A DNA stretch of 64,000 bases from Bacillota bacterium (GCA_023415595.1 JAEZJW010000106.1:1-64000), one strand, 5' to 3'. Counted from the stretch's first letter, positions 16,489 through 27,288 are shown. The notes: generated by a model from the sequence alone, not told the origin. Made by a program: numbers and translations.

Positions 16489-19400
16489 CTAACTTACCCG
16501 GAATTTCAAAAGTACCTCATATCTTATGCCGTGGTCTGCGGATATAATCATTGTTGCTGTATAGCTTCCTTGTGCCAGTCCGCCTACAGGATGATACCAG
16601 AAGTGGTTATAATATTCTTCGTTTGTTAAGGTAGTACGCCATATACCGTCAGGAGTATAGGTAAACGCTGTCGGATTCATTCCCTCAAAAGTAATCTGTA
16701 AATTTGTTATGGTTCCAGATTCATCGTCCTTTATAATGTAATTTCCCCTACTAACGCTATTAGGATCATAAGTTGATATAAGATTCCCAAAGTCCTCGGT
16801 TGCAGGTAATGCACTGAAAAAATGGATGGAATACGTCAGCTGTTTCGGTACCGTGATACTGATTGATATTGACTGTTCTGTTCCACCTGTTTTGTTGATT
16901 TTAATAATGACATTGTCTGTAACTTCTGTGCCGGAGTAAGTGATTCCTCCGTCATTTGAGATATTCACATTATCCGATGAACCGATCGATAAGGTTACCC
17001 CGTAGGTTCCTATTCCGCTTATTGCATTCAGCTTATCTAACAGATTGGTATCTGTTCCCTCTTCCATCGTCAATGCCGCAGGGATGAGAGCCTTTGCATT
17101 CGTTATTGCTTGATCGATCAGCTCTATTGCAAGGATAGTCAGAGCCGAATAAATCTGCGTGGTTTTATAAACCACCTCTGAATTGGTTGACTCGGGTAGG
17201 TCTAATGCAGCAGCCAGAAGTTCCCAGTTATCTGAAGAATAGTCCGCTTCTGTTAATGATGCAGCTTCCGCCTTCACTGCATCCAGAGAAGCCATTCCGT
17301 CAAACACTAACGCTGCTTTCATAGTGACGATCATAGATATAACTTCATCAATCTGCTCCTGTGTTACCTCTTCTGCTTCTTCCAGAGTGATCGCGGCACT
17401 GATTGCATTCGTATAGGCTGTCCAGCTTTCGGCAGTATAATCTGCTTGTGTCAGCTTTAATTCAGTTCTTATAGCCCCATCCGCATACTCATTATTGATA
17501 GCTGCAGTAAGTGGTTCCTTGCCCAGTACCTTTTCTTCCACTATAACCTTAACACTGGCCATGAGAGCTGATGAGTTAGTCACTCCCGCAGGGAGGGCCA
17601 GGGTTCCTTCAAACATGTAAGTACCGGCTGCATTGCCATTATAGGGAGGTGTTCCTGCATCCCAGGACACAGAAAAGCTGCTGCTGGAAGAGTCATCAAA
17701 TGTAACCAATACTGTATCAGGCAATCCTATCTCAGATTCCTCTGTCCCATACACTACAGTAATATCGTCAATAGCTGCAACAGCGACAATTTCTTTCGGA
17801 GGCAATCTGTATATTGTTACTTTGTGGAATTTATATTCATAGTCCTCGGCTTGTATAACGATATAAATCTCATTAGTTCCTACCGATAGGCTAAATGGCA
17901 ATGAGATATTATACATTCCTATGAAGGAAGCATCAGAATAATACCATACTTTCGAGAAATCAGGCAGCTCTATATTCGATGCATTTAATACTGTGATATC
18001 ATTCTCTACTGTGATCTGCCATGCACAGGGTGATGTTGATGTACCTACCCCTGTCGGACTTGTATCCGTCTTGCCAAAGATCGATTTGATATTGTTATCA
18101 CCGTTTACTCGTTTTATATTAATGATATAATAGCGAGTAGTATCAGGGGTGATTGCCTTAATATATACCACATTATTACCAACCAGTAGAGGTACTGTAT
18201 TAGCTCCTGTAATTTCACCTGTTGAAAAATCCGGATTCGTATATAGCCTCACTGATGCATTTGGAGTTGTTTGAATATCTCCTAATGTCAGACTGTCACT
18301 ATTGTATCCCACAGAAACCGTATAGGTTTTTGGATCATCAATAGTTCCACTCCCACCTGTTACGTAACCGTACTTATCTGCTACATATAAGATCATGTAG
18401 TCTACCAAGAATTGCACAGTGTATCTGGCGGTATTTCCTGTTCCGCTTCCGGATGTTATAGTTGAGCTTACCGAATATGCGCCTTCAACAACAGGAGTAT
18501 AGGAAGCTGCCTTAAATTGCTTATAATTCTTAGAAGTTAAGACTACCTCCGCTGTGACCAAGGCCCATTCAGGATAGGAACCATATGCCGTGAGACTGTT
18601 CCAACTAATACTGGTTACCGTAAAATCCGGATCTTCCGTAGCTGCTTCTACACCCGCCGCACTCACCGCAAAATCAAACGGGTATGGGGTAGGAATGATC
18701 ACAGTGATTGAGCTGATGTCCTCTGGTGGATTAATCTTAATCGTATAGGTCACAGTCTTTTCTTCCACGTCAATCGTCAGAGCCTGGCTCTCAGCGGCTA
18801 CCGAGCTGTTAAAGCCTGAGATATTAGCCGGTGTGATTGCTACAGTTCTCTTTCCACCGTCACTATAGGTACCTTCAACGACGAGTCCGGTGATATCCAG
18901 CTCCTGTCCTACGATATAAACCAGCTTATTCGCCGGTGCCTTGATTGCTATGCTTAGCAGTTCGCCTGCCGTGAAGTAGAAGTACTCTGCCTCTCCCGCA
19001 TTATGAGTTGCGGTTTCCTTATATCTGACCTGTATAGTGATTGTTCCGCTCAGATCGGGCAGGTTCGGTGTTGCTGCATCATATTCTGTCCAGGTTACTC
19101 CTCCATCGATGGAGAACTCCATCCCTGCTGCCATTCCGGTCAAGGTATTCTCCGCGTCATCCACACTGATACATGTGACAGCAGAGCCATCCGCTTTGAT
19201 GATGGATATCGTATAGGTTGCGGTCTTTTCCCCCACTTTTACCGTCAGGATCTGGCTTGCAGCCACTGCTCCGCTGTTAAAGCCTGTGATATTAGTCGTT
19301 ATGATTACAACAGGTCTCTTCCCTCCGTCACTGTAGGTCCCTTCCACCACCAGTCCTGTGATATCCAGCGGTTCACCTACATTATAGACCAGCTTATTCG

Positions 19401-22275
19401 CCGGTGTCTTGATTGCTATGCTTACTAATTCTCCTGCAGTAAAGGTGAAAGGTACATATGGTCCCGCAACATGGGTTGCGGTCTCAGCATATCTGACCAG
19501 TATAGTAATCGTTCCTGTCAGATCGGGCAGGTTCGGTGTTGTCGCATTATATGCTGTCCAGGTCGTTCCACCATCGATGGAGAATTCCATCCCCGTTGTC
19601 ATTCCTACCATCGTATTCAATGCATCATAACTGCCTACTCCTATTAGTAATTGGCCTATTGCCTTAATAATCTCTATAGTATAGGTTGCACTCTTTCCTC
19701 CTACGGTTACACTCAGAGTCTGGCTTGCTGTTACAGCCGAGCTATCAAAACCGTCTATATCAAATAAGGTTATGGTCTCTGTCTTTATTCCTCCGTCGCT
19801 ATAATGCCCTTCCACGACCAGTCCGCTGATGTCAAGGGATTCGCCAACCATATAGACTGTCGTAGCTCCGCTTGCATTGACCGTGATGCTTTCAAGCACT
19901 CCCAATGTAAATTGGAAAGTCATAGCCTCTCCCGCATTATGGGTAGCGGTTGCTGCATATCTGACCTGTATCGTGATAGTTCCTGTCAGATCGGGCAGGT
20001 TCGGTGTTGTCGCATTATATGCAGTCCAGGTCGTTCCACCATCGATGGAGAACTCCATCCCTGCTGCCATTCCTGCTAAAGTATTCAGCGCATCATTCCT
20101 GCTGACCCCGGATAGGAACAGACCGTCAGCCTTGACGATGGATATGGTATAAATCACAGGTACCGGTCCAATGTTTACTATCAAGATCTGGCTTTCATGT
20201 ACCGTAGAGCTGTTAAAGCCATTGATATTCCCCGTTGTGACGGGCACAATTCTCCTTCCTCCGTCACTGTAGGTTCCTTCTATGACCAGCCCGGTGATAT
20301 CAAGGACCTCGCCCACCTTATATACCAGCTTATTCGCCGGGGTTTTGATTGTTAAGCCCAGAAGCTCGCCTGCGTGGAAAGAGAAGGTCATTGCCTCTCC
20401 CACATTATGGGTTGTGGTCTCCGCAAATCTGACCTGTATCGTGATCGTTCCAGTCAAGTCGGGCAGGTTCGTTGTTACTGCATTGTATGCTGTCCAGGTT
20501 GCTCCTCCATCGATGGAGAATTCCATCCATGGTGCCATTCCGATTAAGGTATTCTCCGCGTCATCCATACTGACACCGACCAGCGCAGGAGCATCCGCCT
20601 TGATGATGGATATCGTATAGGTCACGGTCTTTCCCCCTACATTTACAGTCAGGGTCTGACTTGCAGTCACTACCATACTGTTAAAGCCTGATATATTTGC
20701 TGAAGTTATCGTTTCTGACTTACGGCTTCCGTCACTATAGCTTCCCTCAATGGATAACCCTGTAATATCGAGGGTATCCCCGACTTTATATACCGTCTTT
20801 GTTGCCGGTGTTTTAATTGTTATACTGGTTATGGTCGGTGCAATCGGACCGGAAGGAGAACCGGGAGCGGGAGCAGGTGTTCCGCCTACCACAACACTTT
20901 TACCGGCTTCAACCTGTTCTTCCTCCGCATTCTCCGTAGTGATTCCTACGGATGCACTGCTGTTATTCACGACACTGACGGTATCCCAGACGGCGCCTCT
21001 ATTGATCCTCGTTCCCTCTGCTCCGGGATTAATGATTATCTCGGAATCATTGTGTGCCTCAATCGATAAAGGGATTGAGGTAGTAAGCTTACTGCCCTCT
21101 GCAGTTTCCTCAATCGTAATCGGTACTTGATCACCATTACCTGTCAGGCTGATTTCAGAGGGCTGCAGAAGCGTTATCTGATGTACCTTTCCTTGTACTT
21201 CAACATTTATCACCGAGTTTGCCCGGTCAAATACGATTTCCCTTACTTCTGCATTACCATTAATAATAATTCTTACCTTCACTGAGCTCACATGGAAGCT
21301 GTTACCCTCTGCATTCTCGTTCCAGGTATTATCTTTAATCGCTAAGATTATAATCTTCTGAAAGCTTCCATAGTTGTCTATTTCTGCATTAGGTGCATCA
21401 ATCACGATTGTTTTGTCGGTATAAGAGCCCTTTGCTATTGTAAACTTTATTTCTTTATCAGTACTTATCGTTATCTTCTTAATCTTACTATCTGTCAATG
21501 CCAGCTCCAGCTCCTCCTGGGTTGCTGCCTTCGCTTCCTCTATTGATGAAACTACCGATATCTTATACCACTTACTTGCTGCTGTGATATAGCTGCTATT
21601 CTTATCCTTATCCTTTAACCACAGCTTATATTTATCCTTGCTCTGGAAGCAAACGGCGCGGATCGCAAAGGAGCCCGCTGAAGTAGGCTTTACGACGCCA
21701 TTATCCTTAATCTCCTTCACTCCTGCCGTATTATTATCAATCTCCCAGCGGGTGATTCCCTTGGTGCCTTTTCCCTTACCGGCATCCGTATTCAGAATTA
21801 CCCTGTCAAAATCCATGACTTCACCAAGAAGTATGGTTTGTTCTTTGGGAATATTACTGATATCAACTTCAGTTATATTGTTCCTTACGACTACCTTTGC
21901 TTCCGGACGTACTACTTTGCCGGAGGTATAGGTTATCTTACAGCGGATATATGCTGTTCCTGCTTTCTTCGCCGTAACGACCCCGGTCCTGCTGTCAATA
22001 CTGATTGCTCCCGGTTCGCCCTTATCTGTTTTGACATACCAGGTATAGGAGGCACCCTTCTGCTGCGCTTCTTTCTTAATATCGAAATTATATGTAGTAT
22101 CCTTACTGTTAAAATTCAGATACTTTTCCGTCACATTCAAATATCCGCCAGATAACTCCCCAGTATCCGGAGCTGCCAGGGCTGTCTTCATCATAATATT
22201 TGACAAGCTTGCGCAAACAAAAGCAAATATCATGACAAAACAGACGATAGGTTTGAGTCTAGGCATTCTTTTCAT
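16489..22275 (-). CDS. Very large secreted multi-domain protein with repeated Ig-like modules
   Basis: 1928 residues with a signal peptide (cleavage about TALAAP, residue 35). A Big_2-like region comes first (residues 40-120), then a beta-rich region. Next are five Ig-like Big_3-type domains (pattern VYKVGDTLDITGL...YSDG) alternating with four copies of a second module (DDAENTL.GM..GMEFSIDGG..WT). After them come cadherin-like beta-sandwich segments, a Big_4-type domain (DITVVYGTEESEIGLPDTV) and FIVAR-like helical repeats. No LPXTG or membrane anchor is seen at the C-terminus, so it may be released or held non-covalently. The start has AAGGAGG upstream. A surface adhesin or glycan-binding role is inferred from these modules. 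Confidence 0.88.
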   Translation of the reverse strand: MKRMPRLKPIVCFVMIFAFVCASLSNIMMKTALAAPDTGELSGGYLNVTEKYLNFNSKDTTYNFDIKKEAQQKGASYTWYVKTDKGEPGAISIDSRTGVVTAKKAGTAYIRCKITYTSGKVVRPEAKVVVRNNITEVDISNIPKEQTILLGEVMDFDRVILNTDAGKGKGTKGITRWEIDNNTAGVKEIKDNGVVKPTSAGSFAIRAVCFQSKDKYKLWLKDKDKNSSYITAASKWYKISVVSSIEEAKAATQEELELALTDSKIKKITISTDKEIKFTIAKGSYTDKTIVIDAPNAEIDNYGSFQKIIILAIKDNTWNENAEGNSFHVSSVKVRIIINGNAEVREIVFDRANSVINVEVQGKVHQITLLQPSEISLTGNGDQVPITIEETAEGSKLTTSIPLSIEAHNDSEIIINPGAEGTRINRGAVWDTVSVVNNSSASVGITTENAEEEQVEAGKSVVVGGTPAPAPGSPSGPIAPTITSITIKTPATKTVYKVGDTLDITGLSIEGSYSDGSRKSETITSANISGFNSMVVTASQTLTVNVGGKTVTYTISIIKADAPALVGVSMDDAENTLIGMAPWMEFSIDGGATWTAYNAVTTNLPDLTGTITIQVRFAETTTHNVGEAMTFSFHAGELLGLTIKTPANKLVYKVGEVLDITGLVIEGTYSDGGRRIVPVTTGNINGFNSSTVHESQILIVNIGPVPVIYTISIVKADGLFLSGVSRNDALNTLAGMAAGMEFSIDGGTTWTAYNATTPNLPDLTGTITIQVRYAATATHNAGEAMTFQFTLGVLESITVNASGATTVYMVGESLDISGLVVEGHYSDGGIKTETITLFDIDGFDSSAVTASQTLSVTVGGKSATYTIEIIKAIGQLLIGVGSYDALNTMVGMTTGMEFSIDGGTTWTAYNATTPNLPDLTGTITILVRYAETATHVAGPYVPFTFTAGELVSIAIKTPANKLVYNVGEPLDITGLVVEGTYSDGGKRPVVIITTNITGFNSGAVAASQILTVKVGEKTATYTISIIKADGSAVTCISVDDAENTLTGMAAGMEFSIDGGVTWTEYDAATPNLPDLSGTITIQVRYKETATHNAGEAEYFYFTAGELLSIAIKAPANKLVYIVGQELDITGLVVEGTYSDGGKRTVAITPANISGFNSSVAAESQALTIDVEEKTVTYTIKINPPEDISSITVIIPTPYPFDFAVSAAGVEAATEDPDFTVTSISWNSLTAYGSYPEWALVTAEVVLTSKNYKQFKAASYTPVVEGAYSVSSTITSGSGTGNTARYTVQFLVDYMILYVADKYGYVTGGSGTIDDPKTYTVSVGYNSDSLTLGDIQTTPNASVRLYTNPDFSTGEITGANTVPLLVGNNVVYIKAITPDTTRYYIINIKRVNGDNNIKSIFGKTDTSPTGVGTSTSPCAWQITVENDITVLNASNIELPDFSKVWYYSDASFIGMYNISLPFSLSVGTNEIYIVIQAEDYEYKFHKVTIYRLPPKEIVAVAAIDDITVVYGTEESEIGLPDTVLVTFDDSSSSSFSVSWDAGTPPYNGNAAGTYMFEGTLALPAGVTNSSALMASVKVIVEEKVLGKEPLTAAINNEYADGAIRTELKLTQADYTAESWTAYTNAISAAITLEEAEEVTQEQIDEVISMIVTMKAALVFDGMASLDAVKAEAASLTEADYSSDNWELLAAALDLPESTNSEVVYKTTQIYSALTILAIELIDQAITNAKALIPAALTMEEGTDTNLLDKLNAISGIGTYGVTLSIGSSDNVNISNDGGITYSGTEVTDNVIIKINKTGGTEQSISISITVPKQLTYSIHFFSALPATEDFGNLISTYDPNSVSRGNYIIKDDESGTITNLQITFEGMNPTAFTYTPDGIWRTTLTNEEYYNHFWYHPVGGLAQGSYTATMIISADHGIRYEVLLKFRVS
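18930..20840. repeat. Tandem 468-bp coding repeats inside the large surface protein
   Basis: The same sequence around CAGATCGGGCAGGTTCGG recurs at 19051, 19519, 19987 and, slightly changed, about 20455, exactly 468 bases apart. Each unit encodes one Big_3-type domain plus one FSIDGG module (156 residues). High DNA identity between units points to recent duplication or gene conversion. Confidence 0.9.
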
Positions 22276-22543
22276 AATATCCTCCTTACAGATCCTCCAT
22301 GTAACAACCTTCTCATTCTTCTACAGCGTAATTACATAGATATGACATTTATTTTTTCTTACCCACATAATATTACATTTTATTTCCTTTTTTACAATGT
22401 ACGAAAGTACAGTCTCCGTAAATAAAATTCATAAATGTCTGCTTCACAATCATTTTTGAAGTATGAATTTATAAATTCAAAAAAGAGAGTATTCTCATTC
22501 ACGAGAACACTCTCAAATTATGAACTTATAAACTCACTTGTTG

Positions 22544-23221
22544 TTACTTATCCTGCACCAAACCTGTACGGGTGGCATAATGAATCACCTGGGATCTGTT
22601 TTTCAGCTGCAGCTGTTCGATAATTCTGCCCATATGGTATTTCACGGTTCGTTCCGTTAGTCCAAGCTTTGCTCCCACCTCTTTATAGGTGGTACCTATG
22701 GTGACCAACTCCAGAACCTCCCTCTGTCTATCGGTAAGCTCAGCACTCTCCTTCTCTTCCGTCTTTTGCTTTAATTCCCCATTATCACTTCCCCCATCAA
22801 GCTTAAATTCAGTCATAATTCTGGCTGCAAGGCCCGCAGTTAACGGCGTACAGCCCTGTTTCAGATCGTTCAGCAGCTTGATTAAGGAGGAAGCATCCGT
22901 ATCCTTTAAGAGATAACCGGAGGCACCATACTTAATTGCCTGAAATATATCCTCTTCCTCCTCTGAGGTCGTCAGCATAACGATCTTAATGTCGGGAAGC
23001 TCGGATTTAATCTGTCTCAAGGCTTGAATTCCGTCACAATTTGGCATCCGGATATCCATCAATATGACATCCGGCCTTAATATTCTGGCCTTGATCAATG
23101 CTTCATTTCCATTCCTGGCCTTACCGATCACCTGTATTCCATGAGTCTCCAATAAATACTGAAGCCCCTCTATGAATAACTTATGGTCATCAACCAGCAT
23201 CACTTTCATTGACATTGGCAT
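22544..23221 (-). CDS. NarL/LuxR-type response regulator
   Basis: Cytoplasmic transcription regulator of 225 residues. The receiver domain has the acidic pair in VDDH, phosphoacceptor Asp in VILMDIRMP and Lys in YLLKDTD. The C-terminal helix-turn-helix has LTDRQREVLELV and the recognition helix region GLTERTVKYHMGRI. The start ATG overlaps the 3' end of the kinase gene by 32 bases and has AAGGGGAG upstream, so the two are translationally coupled. The large secreted repeat protein lies just downstream, 268 bases away, and could be one target, but no binding site is recognised. Confidence 0.93.
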   Translation of the reverse strand: MPMSMKVMLVDDHKLFIEGLQYLLETHGIQVIGKARNGNEALIKARILRPDVILMDIRMPNCDGIQALRQIKSELPDIKIVMLTTSEEEEDIFQAIKYGASGYLLKDTDASSLIKLLNDLKQGCTPLTAGLAARIMTEFKLDGGSDNGELKQKTEEKESAELTDRQREVLELVTIGTTYKEVGAKLGLTERTVKYHMGRIIEQLQLKNRSQVIHYATRTGLVQDK

Positions 23222-24929
23222 CTGGTTTCTCCCCTTCCCACATTGGTATCATAAGTTCAATACGGCATCCTGCCCCAACAGCGGCACTTATATTCAGTCC
23301 GGCTCCAATTTCCGATGCCCGGTCCCTCATGATGTTAAGCCCGAATTTGATCTTATCGCTTTTCTTATCATGATAATCAAAACCTATTCCATTATCCTCA
23401 ATTACTACAATGAACTGCTCTGTCCCACGCTCCAGCATAATGCTGACCTGGGATGCCTGAGAATGCTTTCTGACGTTATTCAATGCCTCTCTGATAATGT
23501 TCAGAATATTGATTCTGATATTCGGATCGATCTCATCACCCACGCAATCTTCAGGTAATCTCGAAATAACCTTGATCCCCGTGGTGTTCTGGAAGCTTGC
23601 CATGATATTATTTAAACCGGTAATAAACCCATTCTCCAGATATACATAGCCTCTGGCATCATTGATATATTCCCTGATTTCTTTATGGGCTTCCTTCGTA
23701 GCATTCACCAGACGGTCAATCTGATTCAATAATTCATCCTGATGCAGCTGGGAATATTCATGGCGGATTGCCTGTGCCTGAAGATTGATAAAACCCAGGA
23801 CCTGTCCGAGATTATCATGCATATCCCTGGAAGAACGTTCCTTTTCCTCGATGATCGCCAGCTTCCACTGCTGCTTCATATATTCCTGCTGGGCTTTTTT
23901 CTTCTCCGTGATTTCATAGATCACTGCCAGCCTTCCTAAGAGGACACCTTTTTGATCAATCAGTGGTGTAAACAGGATTTCATAGGTTTTAGTGCCGGCC
24001 TCTGTCTGAATCGAAAACTCAGTCAGAGGTACCTCTTTCTTATTCATTGCCTCCGATAGTTCCGGATAGCTACTGATAAATTCCTGCACATTCTTCGTCA
24101 GGATCTGATTTCTCTCTATTCCGAACATTTTAGTTAAGGCAGGATTGATTTCTATCACTCTGCTCTGTAAATCAAGAACGATCACTCCTGTTTCCATCGT
24201 TTCAATTACGGTTGCCCAGGCCAGGGGTAACAGATTGAAGATTCGATAGCGCAAAATATTCCAGAACATGATAAGACCGGCGGGTCCAAAGAAGATTGGC
24301 GTTATGTCGAAGCTGAACGGGCTTAGCTTTAGAATATACAGGATATTCGGAACAACGATCATTCCCACGCCAATCAGCAATGCAATTACCTGCTTACGAT
24401 AGATGGTCTTCCTCCGGTAGGCTGCTCTCAGTAGAATTACCAGAGTTGTTATATTTAAGAGATGTGAATATAGTGCATGAACATAAAATGCAATCCCATA
24501 TTCCTTCTTAATAACAGGAAACGGTCCACTATCCTCCAGCGTAATATGATACCTGACCAGCCCGTGATACCCATCCGTCCAAACCAGTAAGAGGACTATG
24601 GATGGAATCAGGAGAAGCAGGAGCAGCTTCCGGCTCCCTGCCGATTTCTCACTGCCTGCAAACTGCAAACATAGAATAAGCAAAACTACGGGTGAATAGC
24701 AATAAGCCAAGTACTGTACATTTGCCCAGAACAGCTTCGTACCCAACTCGGTAGCCGACATTTCAAAGGCATTCGGAACCGACCACAGGGTAACGATAAA
24801 CATACTGATTGCAAAGCTTATTGCGCCCTTTGAGCTTCTGCATCGAAGCAAGGAATATATTCCTAAGGAAAACGAAATTATACCCGAAATCAGTAATGGC
24901 CAGATGTAAGGAATATATTGATAATGCAT
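23190..24929 (-). CDS. Sensor histidine kinase with 7TM N-terminus and PAS domain
   Basis: 579 residues from ATG 24929, which has GGAAGGAGC upstream. About seven N-terminal helices match the 7TM sensor domain of histidine kinases. A PAS domain follows (WATVIETMETGVIVLDL to AVIYEITEKKKAQQEY). Then comes a HisKA_3 dimerisation region with the phosphoacceptor in RDMHDNLGQVLGF and a GHKL ATPase domain (EALNNVRKHSQA, EDNGIGFDY, GLNIMRDRASEIG). This is a NarX/DegS-class kinase, paired with the overlapping NarL-type regulator. The ligand is unknown. Confidence 0.92.
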   Translation of the reverse strand: MHYQYIPYIWPLLISGIISFSLGIYSLLRCRSSKGAISFAISMFIVTLWSVPNAFEMSATELGTKLFWANVQYLAYCYSPVVLLILCLQFAGSEKSAGSRKLLLLLLIPSIVLLLVWTDGYHGLVRYHITLEDSGPFPVIKKEYGIAFYVHALYSHLLNITTLVILLRAAYRRKTIYRKQVIALLIGVGMIVVPNILYILKLSPFSFDITPIFFGPAGLIMFWNILRYRIFNLLPLAWATVIETMETGVIVLDLQSRVIEINPALTKMFGIERNQILTKNVQEFISSYPELSEAMNKKEVPLTEFSIQTEAGTKTYEILFTPLIDQKGVLLGRLAVIYEITEKKKAQQEYMKQQWKLAIIEEKERSSRDMHDNLGQVLGFINLQAQAIRHEYSQLHQDELLNQIDRLVNATKEAHKEIREYINDARGYVYLENGFITGLNNIMASFQNTTGIKVISRLPEDCVGDEIDPNIRINILNIIREALNNVRKHSQASQVSIMLERGTEQFIVVIEDNGIGFDYHDKKSDKIKFGLNIMRDRASEIGAGLNISAAVGAGCRIELMIPMWEGEKPDANVNESDAG

Positions 24930-25190
24930 GCTAGCTCCTTCCAAATCGTTCAATGAACAATTAATAATCTGATTTAGTTTACGGTTTTACAGGAAGTATG
25001 CATGTGATATTATGAGTTGTTTCGTTGTATTTGTTGATTTTATGTATTTTCTTCCATCATATCACACCAGAATCCTTTGTAAAGAAAATACAACATACAA
25101 TATGAGGTTCGGCTGATTGCACAAGGCCTAAACTCATATTAAATTTCAAATGGAATATAATGAAATAATCATATCTCTATTGGAGTATTC

Positions 25191-25832
25191 ATGAGCAATC
25201 TGACACAACTAATTTCCCAATACGGGCTGGTGGCTATGTTTCTGATCATTATGCTGGAATATGCCTGCTTTCCGGTATCAAGCGAGATTGTCCTGCCCTT
25301 CTCCGGGGCTGTTGCTTCCATCAACCAAATCCCTTTCCTGGTCATACTTCCCTTAAGCATCCTGGCAGGCATGATAGGGACCGGTATCTGCTTCTCGGTC
25401 GGTTGGTTCGGCGGAGGAGCCATTCTCCATGCAATCAAGCGCAAATTCCCGAAATCTATTAAGCCGATTGACTCTTCCTATGATAAATTCATAAAGAATT
25501 CTACCTCAGCAGTATGCATCGGAAGAGTCATACCCCTGATTCGTACCTATATTGCCCTGGTGGCCGGATCTGCACGAATGAATCCGGTATCCTACTTTAC
25601 TTCCTCCCTGCTAGGCATCACAGTCTGGAACACTCTCCTGATCGGCTTGGGTTATAGCCTGCAGTCGAATTACGGTCGAGTCGCCGGCTATTATGACAGG
25701 TATAAAAATAATCTGATTCCGGTTTTGGTAACCTTCCTGGGATTATTAATCTGTATCAGAATCATTCGGAAAATAAATAAAAAGAACCGTAAACAGGATG
25801 AACCGGTTAAACAGTCCGCTCAACACGAATAA
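25191..25832 (+). CDS. DedA-family membrane protein
   Basis: 213 residues with several membrane helices. The segment GRVIPLIRTYIALVAGSARM is the conserved DedA/SNARE-associated domain motif, and the early E-x-x-x-x-P region (EYACFPVSSEIVLPFSGA) also fits. Members act in lipid turnover (undecaprenyl phosphate or phospholipid flipping) and membrane energetics; the exact substrate here is unknown. The start has TTGGAG upstream. A stand-alone gene with its own terminator. The preceding 260 bases (24930-25190) show only AT-rich promoter-like sequence. Confidence 0.9.
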   Translation: MSNLTQLISQYGLVAMFLIIMLEYACFPVSSEIVLPFSGAVASINQIPFLVILPLSILAGMIGTGICFSVGWFGGGAILHAIKRKFPKSIKPIDSSYDKFIKNSTSAVCIGRVIPLIRTYIALVAGSARMNPVSYFTSSLLGITVWNTLLIGLGYSLQSNYGRVAGYYDRYKNNLIPVLVTFLGLLICIRIIRKINKKNRKQDEPVKQSAQHE

Positions 25833-25868
25833 AAGGGTACCCCGGCAATTCACCGTGATACCCTTTTT
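25831..25868. terminator. Bidirectional terminator between dedA and the MATE gene
   Basis: AAAAGGGTA (25831) pairs with TACCCTTTTT (25859-25868), with an inner CCGG..CACCG region. A-rich and T-rich flanks let it work in both directions between these convergent genes. Confidence 0.78.
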
Positions 25869-25896
25869 AGTAAACTCATCCCTACTTATATTAAAT

Positions 25897-27288
25897 TTAA
25901 GTTTCGGTCACATTCTCTGCGTCCACTGCATTAAGTTGTGGCTTTACGACAGATTTTCCCTTCCACTTTCCTGACAGCACCCTTAGGATACCTACGATTC
26001 CGGTAACAAACCAGGTGATTGCTGTTGCCCAGAAGATTCCCTTAAAACCAATCTGAGCCGCTAAAAAGCTTGAGAAGGTAACTCTGCAGACTACCTCAGT
26101 AAAACCCATGGCCATGGGAACATGGATATCGCCGGAGCCGCTCAGGAAATTCCTTGTTATAAAGATCATACCGACGAAGGTATAGAAGAAGCTGGTGATC
26201 CTGATTCCTTGTACCCCATAGGTCACCACCTCGATATCCTCCTTCTTCGTAAAGAGTCTCATCAAGTATTCTCCTCCATAGTACAGCGTCGGAAGCATAA
26301 TCAGACTGAAGATCAGGATAAGGACTGTTGCTGATTTCATTCCTTTCTTCACTCTGTCGATATTGCCTGCTCCCACATTCTGTCCGGTAAAGGAGGCTAC
26401 TGCCGCTCCCAGGGACATGCCCGGCTGCAGTACCAGCTGCTCGATACGGTTTACCACCGTAGCCGCGGCCATGATGGTTTCCTGGAAACCATTGATGACT
26501 CCCTGCAGCACCATGATGGAAATAGAAACAAAGGAATTCTGAAGTGCCACCGGGATTCCCAGCCGGATACACTTACGGAAGATAGCAGCATCCGGTTTGA
26601 ATTCCTTAAGAGGTATTCTAAGCAGCTTAACCTTCGCCATAGCATATAGGATACAGCCGATGGCTGAGACCCATTGCGAGATGATAGTTGCAATCGCCAC
26701 ACCTGCCACACCCCAATGAAAAACAATTACAAATATCAAATCTAATACTACATTCAACAGACTGGCTATGATCAGAAAAATCAGCGGAGTTATAGAATCC
26801 CCCAATGCTCTTAAGACCGCAGCCATGCCGTTATAACAGGCAACACCGAGTATTCCGGCATAGGTTATCTTCATATAGAGATCGGACATGCCGATGATAT
26901 TCTCAGGGGTGTTCAATAGCTCCAGCAACCATCGGCTTGAAAAGAAGCCTATGGTGCCCATGATCAGTGAAGCACCGATGATGATATAAGCCGCTGTCGT
27001 AAAGCCCTTCCTGACGTTATCATAATCCTTGGCACCAAAATACTGTGAAATTACGATGGAGATTCCGGCCGACAAGCCAAAGGTCAGACCGAAGATAAGG
27101 AAAATCAGGGAACTCGTAGCCCCCACTGCCGCCAGAGCTTCATAATTGACAAACTTGCCCACAACAATGGAGTCCACCATATTGTAAAACTGCTGGAATA
27201 GGTTTCCGATCAGCATCGGCAGCGAAAATTGCAGGATTAATTTAGTAGGTGACCCATTGGTCATGTCTCGGGTGATTGATCTGGCCAT
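25897..27288 (-). CDS. MATE-family multidrug/toxin exporter
   Basis: 463 residues with about 12 membrane helices in two similar halves. The N-terminal segment SLPMLIGNLFQQFYNMVDSI followed by VGKFV is the MATE signature, and GLSAGISIVISQYFGAKDYD is also typical of the family. The start is ATG 27288 with GAGGTG upstream, rather than an ATG four codons earlier. Expected to export cationic or organic compounds in exchange for Na+ or H+; substrate unknown. Divergent from the P-type ATPase gene. Confidence 0.92.
   Translation of the reverse strand: MARSITRDMTNGSPTKLILQFSLPMLIGNLFQQFYNMVDSIVVGKFVNYEALAAVGATSSLIFLIFGLTFGLSAGISIVISQYFGAKDYDNVRKGFTTAAYIIIGASLIMGTIGFFSSRWLLELLNTPENIIGMSDLYMKITYAGILGVACYNGMAAVLRALGDSITPLIFLIIASLLNVVLDLIFVIVFHWGVAGVAIATIISQWVSAIGCILYAMAKVKLLRIPLKEFKPDAAIFRKCIRLGIPVALQNSFVSISIMVLQGVINGFQETIMAAATVVNRIEQLVLQPGMSLGAAVASFTGQNVGAGNIDRVKKGMKSATVLILIFSLIMLPTLYYGGEYLMRLFTKKEDIEVVTYGVQGIRITSFFYTFVGMIFITRNFLSGSGDIHVPMAMGFTEVVCRVTFSSFLAAQIGFKGIFWATAITWFVTGIVGILRVLSGKWKGKSVVKPQLNAVDAENVTET

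Noticed and set aside
18990..20620. Several plus-strand frames of 70-140 codons opposite the large repeat protein
   Set aside because: They recur every 468 bases because of the coding repeats beneath them, have no ribosome sites and are translation shadows.
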